From Henricia sp. BOLD:AAB3569 (taxonomy: Eukaryota; Echinodermata; Asteroidea; Spinulosida; Echinasteridae), in NCBI GenBank assembly GCA_037783545.1, contig JBBELK010000372.1, positions 558,001 through 622,000 on the forward strand: a stretch of 64,000 bases of DNA. Reading direction: 5' to 3'. Each line of letters opens with the position of its first letter. Position 1 is the stretch's first letter. This document shows, one piece after another, positions 23,121 through 34,100 of the stretch. The notes below the pieces were generated by a model. The model did not search any database and was not told the DNA's origin. It was given only the letters and a program-made list of their open reading frames with translations. Position numbers and translations under genes: made by a program.

Positions 23121-23326
23121 GCTTCATAGCTCAATTGGTAGGGCTTCTGCACATTAAAGAAGCAGGCTCGTCAGCAATGCGCGTGCGCCAAATTCGTGCC
23201 ACGAAATACGCAGCTCCATAGCAAAGGCATAGAGCTGCGTATTTTGTGGCAGGAATTTGGCGCGTGCGCATTGCTGACGAGCATGTGCCTTTAAGCAGAA
23301 GGTTTGCAGTTCGAATCCCGGTGGAG
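23121..23326 (+). mobile_element. tRNA-like SINE with foldback insertion
   Basis: The A box (ATAGCTCAATTGG, near 23126) and B box (AGTTCGAATCC, near 23309) are separated by an extra block. Removing 23165-23282 and a few flanking bases leaves CTTCTGC-ACATTAAA-GCAGAAG, a tRNA-like anticodon arm. The foldback is therefore inserted in the anticodon arm. Confidence 0.75.
23165..23282. mobile_element. foldback insert in SINE anticodon arm
   Basis: GCTCGTCAGCAATGCGCGTG at the left is mirrored by CACGCGCCAAATTCC-type sequence and GCATTGCTGACGAGC at the right. The arms are about 50 bp with few mismatches and a short loop. Confidence 0.8.
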
Positions 23327-23510
23327 CCAAGTTGTTTTTTACTGCATCCAGATTTCCCAAACTCATTGACATTTGTCCACATTTGTATAGAAATTAATTT
23401 TGTGTACAAAACTTTTAGGGACTTCCTGGCACTAAGTACACATTGACCCTAACTCCCTAGGGTGTACCCTATTTTAAATAATATTGATTTTGGAGAATTG
23501 AGGAGTGTTT

Positions 23511-24050
23511 GGCCCGCTTCAAACGTCGTGCTTATGCCGTGTCGAATTAAATTCAACTTGGCACGATGTTGGTACGGTGTAAGCACGGCAGTGCATGGCT
23601 TCAAACGTCAAACTTAATTGCAAACTCCCAGTCGAGCTTAACTACATCCAACATGGCGTATGAGAATTGTGCACGTCATGGACGTTGTACACGTGCGTTT
23701 CCATTCTGTCCATTGTACGTCGCCATTTTATTATTTTGATGCACTTGTTTGTTGGTTATTTTTTTACTCACATACGCGCTGCGAGCATGCGCATTCCTAG
23801 TTGTGAACAAAATTGCGCCCAACTTCGAACTGGAATTAAATTTGACACGGCAGAAGCACGACGTTTGAAGCCAAGCCGTGCTTGTGCTGCACTAAATAGA
23901 GTTAGCACGGCAGACCCTGTCGAGCTAAAATCTTCTGCCGTGTCGAACTCATTTTGCCGAGCCAAATGGCTTCAAACATCGTGCTTGTGCCGTGTCAAAT
24001 TAAAAAAAATTAATTCGACACGGCATAAGCGCGACGTTTGAAACGGGCCT
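23511..24050. mobile_element. inverted-repeat MITE (GGCCCGCTTCAAACGTCGTG)
   Basis: The left end GGCCCGCTTCAAACGTCGTG is inverted at the right as CGCGACGTTTGAAACGGGCC. Internal words (GCTTCAAACGTC, TTCGACACGGC) recur in both orientations, so it may have grown by internal duplication. Confidence 0.85.
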
Positions 24051-25238
24051 AAGTCTTAGCCGATACATACAGGATTTGCAATTTCCCAAAATTTTGAAAA
24101 ATTATACCTATTTCAGTCTCTCTGGTACTGTCTGAACACACAGCTTGTGTGTACAGAACCTTTTCATTTTGACACACTGCTGTATGCACTTACTGCAGTT
24201 GACACCTGTGAATAGCCTATTTTGTGAAACTTCATGCATAGTATAGGCATAATTTTAGGGTTCGGTTGGCCATGTACATTGTACTTTATGGGCCATTTGG
24301 CTCACCCCATAGTGTTGCGCATTGCCAGCTGTCAGCCACAACAACTCATCCAAATTCACATAATAATTTTCATATTTTCCATAAACTCTCTGCAGCTCAT
24401 GCAGACAGTACGCTACGGTTCATAGGCTGCCCTGTCCAAAACCCAAGAGTGTGCTTTATTACAGTGTGTACGTGCGCACTTGCACATCACCAACAGCACA
24501 TGTTTTCTATGGCTACTTTTTTATAGGGTAGTCTGCCCTGTTATTAATTTGAGGCCACTCTGTGAAAATTTTGCTGCCCTGATAAAATTTTAGACTCCCT
24601 GTTACATGTAGGTATGGGGATTGACAGTTAATTCAGAAACCGGTTTGCAATTCTTTCAAGTGTCGGTTACCGTAACTGGTTAACCGTTCGGCCGACACTA
24701 AAGAGTGTTGCTAGTGTTTATAGTAAAAACTAAGATGCATGTGCAATGTACACAATACCCCTGGTCAAAATTGTACTACATGTATGACCCCATATAAATT
24801 TATTTCATGAAGTCATTACAAACAAACCTCTGAAAACTATTGTAAATTCTTTGAAATTGAGTTTCGTTTAAATGTTCAGCAAAACCGGTTTTTCATTTTT
24901 TTGGGGGGTTGTGGGCGTTAAACGGTTAACCGGTTAACTGTTAAATGTCCATACTAACTCCCTGTTAAATTTTATGCTTCTACGTAAAAAAAAATTTAAA
25001 TTTTTGACAATTCCATGAAGTACAAATGTACCTGGCGATTGTAGATGTCAATTGATGCAACAATTAGGGTTTAATTGTGAGATTTTGGGTAATTTTTGTG
25101 TCAACTTTTGTCTTCAAATAGGAATCGAATCTGAATAAAATCACAATTCTGAATCAATTCCAAAAAATGCTGGAATCACCTAAGTGTACATTATACTGTA
25201 CAGTTGTTTAGAATATATGCATACGTACATGTAGGCCT
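24051..25238. other. intergenic stretch holding one MITE
   Basis: No gene recognised. It holds the inverted-repeat element at 24612-24954; the rest is anonymous. Confidence 0.5.
24612..24954. mobile_element. inverted-repeat MITE (GTATGG ends)
   Basis: The left GTATGGGGATTGACAGTTAA pairs with the right TTAACTGTTAAATGTCCATAC in part. Inside, GGTTACCGTAACTGGTTAACC is itself palindromic in character. ACTCCCTGTTA occurs on both sides (about 24591 and 24957), a possible target duplication or older repeat. Confidence 0.7.
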
Positions 25239-25462
25239 ATTGACCCCCTTCGAACACGTGCAAATACGCCATTTTGGGAGTCAAATAATGCCGAGTCATT
25301 GTGTGTGTCTCTGGTGGGCGTAACGCGGTTTAATTCACCAATGGGAGCCTTAGCATTGCGCGTTACGCACGCTATGGACACACACAACGCGCACGCACAT
25401 TGCTTCCACAATGACGCGGCATTATTTGACTCCCAAAATGACGTCATTGGCACGAGCTCAAT
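25239..25462. mobile_element. hairpin MITE, family K copy 2
   Basis: GGGAGTCAAATAATGCCGAG pairs with GGCATTATTTGACTCCC. It shares GGGCGTAACGCGGTTTA and CACGAGCTCAATA with copy 1 at 22096. Confidence 0.88.
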
Positions 25463-26486
25463 ACATTTTGTGAAACAAATAAAAAAATCGGGACTCGATT
25501 TGACATCACACATATTTACAACACACATACATGTGGGAAGGCTTTCAAAACTATAAACCGTTTATATTACCAATTTATGGCATATTGAAACCCAATGAAA
25601 ACTATATATCATGATTAACCCGGAAATATAAGCCGTATTGCACAGACGTCTTTCATATTAATCCTCCATAGTACACTGTATGTGCAGTATTTTAACTGCT
25701 ATCATTTTCACTGTGCCTAATTCGGGGCTTTCTGTAACAAAATCCAATGCTCCTAATGATGAAACAGGTTGTCCTGCCTCTACCCAGAATTATGCAAAAT
25801 ACTGTGCAGTGGAACTGCATCAGTAAATACTCATTTGTATAGGATGAGTCATTGTAAGGGAATTCATTCCCATAAGGTCACACTCACAGATGTTCAGGTA
25901 ATCCCATGGTGTTTCTCACACCATGGAGGTACCTTGTGGTCACATTAGGTTCATTAATCCATGACACGTTTTGCCATTATTAAGTGTCTCTTTTTTTGTC
26001 AAAGCATAAGGCTGCATGATGGTCATGCTGATGCTCTTAATTAAGAAGGAGCGTTTTTCAGAAGGTGGTCTCCCACTGTGATTTGTCTGCATGCAAAGCA
26101 TTCTTGAAATGTGACTTTCGCGCTCTATTGTGCTGAACATGTTGAGCTCATTTTCAGGGATCGGTTACTGTCTAAACAAACGAAAGCTGCAATGTTTACA
26201 AATTGTCACTAAAAATGCCTCTTATAAGTATTAATTTCTCTATGTATGTGCACAATTTTGTCTCAGGTTCCATACTTCCTGTGTTGTACCGTACCGTTCC
26301 AAAGTACATGTACTGTTTTCTTTTGCTTGTTTTTTGTGTTGCAATTGAAAGATGCGATGGTTTCATGTCAGTTTATTAGAGTGTTGGCAAATCAGCTGTG
26401 ATTGTCATGGCAACAACACAAATGCATACCTTTACAAATACCTGACCCAGAAGTTAAAATTGGGTTCATGCACTGTGAGGTCATGC
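25463..26486. other. intergenic stretch, nothing recognised
   Basis: No exon or named repeat. A short hairpin (CCATGGTGTTTCTCACACCATGG, 23 bases around 25904) is visible. Confidence 0.45.
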
Positions 26487-26490
26487 TTAA

Positions 26491-26938
26491 AGGCAGTATA
26501 TATACATGATTGGTATCTCGAAGAATCAGAAATGTTTACAGATTTACACATAACTTACACGATATAAACATGACGGCAGAAAACTTCTATAGAAAAGTGC
26601 TATAGTTTTTGAGTAATAAGCAAAACAATTATTTTTTGTCTCTCAATAAGTGCCATTTCGCCCCCAAACCACTTCGCCTAAGTGCCATTTTCCCCCAAAT
26701 CACTTCGTCCAAACACTACCTCGCCCAAATGCCCCAAAACCACTTCGTGCACAGGCCGTGGTTCAGGGCGAAGTGGTTTTGAGGCAAAATGACTGCAAAC
26801 CCTTTTTTTACTGTTTTCTCAAAAGTTAGACAAAGTACGGAGCTGGTTTTTGCTCAAGTTGGTTTTAACCATGCATATCTTCAATCACACAGAAGGATAA
26901 AACTATTTGTAACAGTTTACCAATCATGTATACTATCT
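26491..26938 (+). mobile_element. MITE family E copy 3, TTAA target
   Basis: It starts AGGCAGTATATATACATG after TTAA 26487-26490 and ends before TTAA 26939-26942. The middle has CACTTCG/CGAAGTGG words in both orientations. It shares GACAAAGTACGGAGCTGG with the other copies. Confidence 0.88.
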
Positions 26939-27043
26939 TTAACTTCTACATGTGCATCCTCACGAGTGCTAACTTCAACTATTAACGGTCGCTCATAGTT
27001 AGAATGTAAACCATAAGAAATCTTTGAACTTCAAGTTCAGTCA

Positions 27044-27193
27044 AATAGAGCCTTTGCACGGTGGCCATGACGGGGGGCAATCACATTGTCACCGTGTGTC
27101 AAGCACGAGTAGTCACTTTGTGGATCTATTGTCACATCATTTAAATATGAAAACCTGCCCCCCTGTTATGGCCGCCGGTGCAAAAGCTCTATA
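27044..27193. mobile_element. hairpin MITE, family F copy 3
   Basis: The ends AATAGAGCCTTTGCACGGTG and GGTGCAAAAGCTCTAT are inverted. It gives the intact form used to read the split copy at 8107-8790. Confidence 0.88.
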
Positions 27194-27953
27194 CATGTAG
27201 TTATAACCACCAGAACATCCACACAGGCAGTAACCACAAACCTATTGTCAACAGCTAAAACTATGTACGTAAACTTCAAGTTATCTCTGATTGTTTGAAC
27301 ATGCATAAGAGAAACTGGGTGCAAATTGACACAGCCTTGCGCAAATTCAAACATGCCGTTTTTTTACAGACCGATAAACCAGTTTCACAATACCGGTACA
27401 CGTATCTGTTTTCAATACTGGAGAGACCTTTCCTCCAGGATTATATCTCTGTACAATGTCATTCATCCTCTCTCAAAACAGAAGAAATATCTTTTTTTTA
27501 AAAGATGTATCGAAGGAGGTACATGTAACTTCAGCTAAAGAACTGCAACGAATAGTTCCACAACATACCTTCCTGAAAGCCCTGTGTGCAAATATCCAAT
27601 ATACCGTATGTACATTGTAACAAGGACACCAAAACATGTCACAAAGTATGTGTTACATGTACGTTAAATAGGAAATTTGTACACAGAGTTTTCATAAAGG
27701 TATGCTGTTGCACTATTTGTTGTTTAAGTTATCTTCTTAGATCGGTCTTAAGAAATTTCTTTTGTTTTGAGAGAAGATAGATGGCATTGCACAGAGTTAC
27801 ATGTATGATCCTGGTGAAAAAGTCTCCCTAGTATTCAAAACAGACTTATATTGTATATAATATGTGTACACATTTAAGTTTCATACCTTGTACAGTGTAT
27901 ATCCATCCATTTTAAAAGCATAATGCACATTTTTTTTTTGCATCATTCCACAG
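27194..27953 (+). other. stretch upstream of the first MICAL coding exon
   Basis: Probably intron or promoter-proximal sequence of the MICAL gene. No coding exon is recognised. A T run and CATCATTCCACAG end at 27953 and look like a splice acceptor, which implies a noncoding first exon further upstream. I could not identify that exon, a TATA box or a CpG-rich promoter. Confidence 0.5.
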
Positions 27954-28039
27954 CTCCATGTAGTCCCTAGTGTCATCCTACCACGTCGTGAGCCGCCTGG
28001 CCGGTTTTGCTTCACTCCCCACGCCCCAGTCACCTCACC
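27954..28039 (+). other. 5' untranslated part of first coding exon
   Basis: It lies between the acceptor CATTCCACAG and the ATG at 28040. In the frame of that ATG it contains TAG and TGA stops, so translation cannot start further upstream. CACCTCACC before the ATG gives A at -3, a good start context. Confidence 0.6.
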
Positions 28040-28173
28040 ATGCCGGAGCTAACAAGCGAGGACGTTACGTCCAAGCTTTACGACCGCTTTGTGCAGGCAG
28101 GCACGTTTCAGAGTTGCATGGGTACTTTCCGTCAAATCTGCGAGCATTTGAGTTTGGATCCTCAAAAACAAAG
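28040..28173 (+). CDS. Mical: Mical exon 1 (start codon)
   Basis: It encodes [20 protein letters not shown] and onward to DPQKQ. This corresponds to the N-terminal helical start of MICAL proteins (FxxF..Q..G..F). Donor AAAG|GTGTGT; two bases carry over. The ATG is the first in frame after upstream stops. Confidence 0.88.
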
Positions 28174-31100
28174 GTGTGTAAAAATGGTTCTATTAGATAT
28201 TTGGGTTCATATATTTACCAACATTTTGGGAAAAAATTTGATTTATAAAAGCAAAAGTTAAGACCAGGTCGAGGACCACAAATACTGACTCTTGAGTCAT
28301 TTCTACATTAAAGCCGTGTTCGCATTGGACTTGTTTTTTGGGAGGTTTTACCGAGATGATGGTAAAATGAAAACTGGCGAAATTTTACTGCTGTCCGGAC
28401 TTTTTCGACACAGGAAAATTTTACCGAGACCATGCGCAGTCATGTGTCCGCACTGGACTTATCGTCTTGGGAAAAGTTCCCTGGTCAATTTTCCTGGGCA
28501 GCAGTTGGCCAGGAAAAGTAACCGCTGGACTCGGGAAAAGTTACTGAGAGGAAAACGTCCTTGGAAAAGTACCCATCGTCTCGGTAAAAAAAAAGTCCAA
28601 TGCGGACAGGCCTCAAGTTGCATGAATCTTCTCATCAAATGATCATACCTTGCAACACTCTGAGTCAACCGCCCCTGTGACTATACATTGCCAAAACTTG
28701 TTTTTACACGTCCTCCGGCGTCAAGTGATTAAAACCCAATGTATCATTGGCAAAATTAAACCTCTTTTTGTGGATTCTGGGAATAAGGGCATAACATATC
28801 TAAAGAAGAATGTTGGTAAACTAACCTGTAGAAATGTTAGCTACATAGATGCAGCAGTGCTTCAGAAAAAAACAATGCATAGTTTTTGTATTAAGTTAAT
28901 GATAAAATAAAAAAATAAAAAACACCTTCAGTTGTTAATTTATTAAAGAAAGTACCATCTTGGACAGAAATAAATTCATGTATTGTTTGTTACCATAGCT
29001 GTCAACTCTAATAAGTAATTTGTTTTCCTTATCAAGTAAAATGTTGAGTCATTGCAAACGAGACAAAGGCCTGTATCATTAGCAGATGAAACCTTTTTTA
29101 TGAATTCCTAGAACAGCATTAGGAAGTCATTGCCTGTAGGAGCAGGGGTCGAAACTACATGTAACACTGGTCCTGTGGTCTGAAACCAGTAACAAATTAG
29201 AAGAACCACTAGATCTGTCAAAGACGCTGGTCTGATGGACCAGTGAAAACATTTACTGACTCATGGAAACATTCTCTGATGCCTAATCCACAGTAAACAT
29301 TTCTTACTCAATGCGAAGAATTCCTGGTTACCACAAACAAGACATTTTCAGATAACTACCGGTACACTTCTTTCTCCAATCTCTCCAAACATGCCCCGGT
29401 GTTGGATCAAAAAGCAATCCCATCCAGGGCTCGAAATACCCGCTGGACCGCTGGACCGAGTCTAGTATTTTAAGCGGCGGTCTAGTGGTCTTTATTATCG
29501 ACTAGACCGGCTGTCTAGTGATTTATTTCTTAGACAGTGAAACAAAAAGACATGTGGTTTTTTTGTGAAATAAACAACTCACACTCAAGTCCCATGTCGC
29601 ACCATCATTACTGTAAAATCATGCAGCATGTGCGCGTGAAATTGCACTCCGATCATTCCGTACCGTCCGCGTGGACTTGGAGCCCGGTGGGCTCAACGCA
29701 ACGTGGACGGTACATGTACGGGATGATCGACCATGTCGACCGGCGTACCGTGAGCGTGCATGCTGGCCATCTCCGCTTCGCCTAGCCTGGTTGGTTCCCA
29801 GTCCAAAGTACCAGTCACGTTAAGGTTTGATGCACCGTTTTGCAACGGCTGAATACAGTACGTCATATATGAATAATACATGTGTATTTTCATTGGCACG
29901 GTACATGCACAAGATAATACACGTGGTAGACGATATTATTATTCATAGTGTGACGTATCAGAGTCGGAATAACACACTACTGGTCGTGCTTCAGACATGT
30001 CGGATGTCATGTTGTCGTTGGACACGGCATGGGAAATTTATAAAACCCGTCGGAGGAGGTCGGAGGTACCCAAAGGTGCCCGGAGGTAGATTTGTTTTGC
30101 CAACGTGTAGTTGGTGCATTGACGGTAGCTCAGGAGCTACGTTGTATTAAAATAACAAGCCGGAGGTAGGTTGTAGCATGTACTACACGGTCACAACAAA
30201 TTATACCTCCGGGTTACTCCGGGTTTTAACCACACCCCACGGCATGCACGGGAATTTTGACTACACGTGCACGTAAGTTTGTATCAAAATGTGCCGATTT
30301 TTAGAAGTTGTATCTAAACCCACAGAGCCTCCTAAGCGGTCTGCAAAAGAGAAACTTGAGGCCGCCCGGCAGTTTGAAAAACGTGGGAAACGGACATTCC
30401 AGGAAATTGTACTTTGTCTTATTTTGAGTTTGGTCCAGTACAAATATTTTCGGTCTTGTAAATGGTTTTTGGTACTAGACCGGTGGTCCAGTGGTTTTTT
30501 TACCGAAATTCAAGCCCTGCCATCCATCCTGCACTCAATGACCTTAAACCAGAAAGTGTTGCGGTATCTCGGTGCCATTTTGAAAAGCACCAGTGGACCA
30601 CCACATTTTCAGCAGGACCAGTAGATTTCTCTAATCTACTGGTAATTCAGACCACCATGAAATTCAGGTTAATTTCGACCCCTGAAGAGTAATTTCTTCA
30701 ATTGGTCTTTTTTTTCTCCTATTGGCAGGAATTTTTACCAACAGTTTAAATCCAAAGTCGGGACATGGCAAGCCAAATCACTCTGGGCCAAATTGGACAA
30801 GAGGTTAAACCGCAAGGAGTACAAGAAGGGGAAGGCATGCGCCAATACACGGGTCAGTAATATACAGTCTCCTCTCTCAATTCAGGGCCAAAGTCGTTTC
30901 AAAGCACCACATCACAGAACAGTCGTGACTGGCTTTTTAGGACCAAGCTGCACCTGAACTAATGTGCGCCCATCAGCTTTAAATTAGTCGGCGATTGTTT
31001 TGAGACCGTTATTATGTAGCTCCGACAACAATAAGACTTTTTTAAAAGGCTATAAAAAAAAAGAGTAGTACTACACTACCCATCAAAACTTTGGAAACAC

Positions 31101-34100
31101 CTTGAAAGTTTTAGGTTTTTGAGAAGGAATTATTATTTTGTTTATTCATAATAAACCAAGCTATTAAAAGCAAACAGAGGTGTAAGGGGTATCTGGAGAG
31201 AAAGCAGTCATCTGGAGTGCTGTCCATCATGGAATGGCCTGCCCATTCCAGCCAGAGATGCCCAACCAGCCAAGAACACCTCTGGAGAGTCTTAAAAGAG
31301 GCGTATTTCCACTGAATGTTTGGAGAAACTGACAATCAGGATGCAGAGATTGTGTGTAGCTGTCATAGCTGCTAAGAGGGGATTCTTTGATGAACATCAA
31401 GTTTAGCCGTTTCTTTTTGCATGCTCTCCAAATTGTTGATAAAGCCCACTGCTGAGGCCGAAGATGGCACTAAAATTAACATGTATATGCTTTTAGTTAG
31501 AATGATCACACACCATTTGGTAATATTAGCCTAATTAATGAAATGCTTACCCTGATTAGTGGGAAAAGATGATGAATATTCGTCGTAATTTTGTTTGTGA
31601 AGGTTCTCGTCATAGGTGCAGGGCCTGTGGGACTGCGCACAGCCATCGAATGTGCCATGCTAGGCACCAAATGCATGGTCGTCGAGAAACGTGCCAGCTT
31701 CTCGCGAAACAACGTGCTCCACCTATGGCCGTTCCTTATTACGGATCTCAAGAACCTTGGGGCTAAGAAGTTTTTTGGGAAGTTTTGTGCCGGTGCCATC
31801 GATCACATTAGTAAGTATGGATTCTGTCAAAAGCCGAGTTCATGTTGGACCTGATTCTGTAGAAATGTCTGAGACCTATTGTTAAAGGAGTTCCTCAGAT
31901 TTTTCCAGAAAATTGATTTTGTTTTAACCTAACAATCATATAAAATACCTCCTTAAAATACTGTCCATGGGAAGAAAACAGGAAATTTGCAATCTCCAAT
32001 TTGGATGTGGAAGCAAAAAATGTTGGTGTAATCACTGCACTGCTTTAAGGAACGGTTAAATTAATTTACAAAACATTAATGTTTTTTTACGATATTCTTG
32101 AAAATATACAGATTGAGAACACAAAATTTCAGAATGGTAATAAGAAAATGATATGGTATCAAAATCTCAAAAACTCATGTTTGCTAGGATAGGGCGACAA
32201 TTTGTGTGTAAAAAAGCTATATTAGGGCGACACGCTCTATTAGGGCGACAATTTGGTGTCGCCCTAATATTTTTGAAATCCAAAACCATTTTTATTAGGA
32301 CTAGAACCAATTCTCTTAGGTCTGGGAACCGTTTTTTGAAGCTTCGGGTAAAAAAATAAGGTGTCAATTTGAGTGATTCTTGCTGAAATTTTGGTGGTTC
32401 CCGGGGAGAGGCTTCCCAAATTGTCGCCCTATTGCGGCATCCTGAGTTTTTACAACACCCATTGGAAAAATGGGGGCTCAAAAATGTGATCTGGACACGC
32501 TCTTTTTACAAGCCCGAGTAGTTGTAGGGTGCATCCTCATTTGCATTAAAGGTTCTGAATGTTAAATAATGATACGCACAGTCTGTGCTATATATGAGGG
32601 ATTATTTGTTTAGGAAGACATTAACACTGTTCATTTTGATGTAAAGTTAATGAAGATAACATTTTTCTCAACTTCTCACTGAAAGAGGACGCTGTTTGGA
32701 CGTACGTCACTTTAGGAACACAAAAGAAAACTCAAGAAAAAAAATATAAGATTTCAAACTGGAATTGTGACAAACAAAACCAAAACAGTTTCAGCAAGTT
32801 GGAGAAAAAAGTGGAATGTTTTGTGAATGAGATCGCCCGGGAATAAGATCGCCGTGCACACTTTACTCATGAATATGCAAATTTGCATCACCAGAAAAAC
32901 TTAAAACCTTGATTTTAACCCCCCAAACAATTTTCAGATAAGGTTTTTAGGACTATGACTGGTTGGAGTAGTTGCGTATTATAAATTTCAGTGATAAAAA
33001 AAAGAAGCAATTTCAAGGGTCCTTTACCCCATTTTGATGGTTTCGTTTGCAGGCATCAGGCAGTTACAACTCATTCTGTTGAAGGTGTCCTTACTCATGG
33101 GGGTCGAAATTCACACTAATGTGACCTTTGAGGGCCTGGAAGAACCACCTGAAGACCAGGACCAAGAACGTAAGTGCACTTAGCCCTTGCTTTACAAGCG
33201 TTCACCGCCCGCGCCCACAGTGCTCACACCCAGGAATGAGATCGTCATGCACGGTATAGTGCCCTCACCCTGGTGAGCAGCAGTAAGCAAAGCCTTTTTG
33301 CATTTCTCTGACGTGTTAACTCCAGCGTGGTAAGTCGCTGATTGGCTACCGGTGATGTCATCATTGTCTCAAGATATATCTTGCATGAAAGCCGATAACA
33401 AAATTATGCCTCATCGATGTGTGCGTGCGCATGCTGCTTGCGCTTCAAAGTTTCACAAATTATTAAAAATAATTATAAAGCCGTTTTCGGAGGATGGTGC
33501 CTTTGAAGCTGTCAAACATATTTATGTCAGTTTCGCTTTAATGATTTCCCTTCGCTGCGACGAACTTTTCCCATTGAACACACCTAGTGAACGCACAATG
33601 GTCGAGTTGGTAGAACGGACGAGTTGGTTCAAGTCCAGTTGGCAAACTGTCTATAGTTGACCTGCGCCAATGAGAGTGTGTGGGGATAATCAATACCATC
33701 GATAAAGTACAATACGAGAGGGCGGTGCTACCTTGGGTTTTCTATGGCGACACGCTTGATTGACATCAACGCTTTGCACAAGCTAGATGTGGTCTGCGCA
33801 AATACGCAGTTCCGGTGAAAATACTACAAGAGGGCGCGCTGCTAAGGAAAGGCGCAAAAGGCACGTCCGGTGGTTACAGAAACAAACCAAACCATGTCTT
33901 TAACAAAGACTAAAGTGCACTGTGTGGAGATGTTGATGATGATTGTCTCAACAGAAAACCAAAAACTCCACATATTTGGAACTGCCAATATTTTGCAAAT
34001 GGGCCATGATTGGGAAACTCTTAAAACCAGGGACAACAGCATTACATATCTAAAGAATAGTGTTGATAAACTGCCTTGTAGAAATTTCAGCCATATACAT

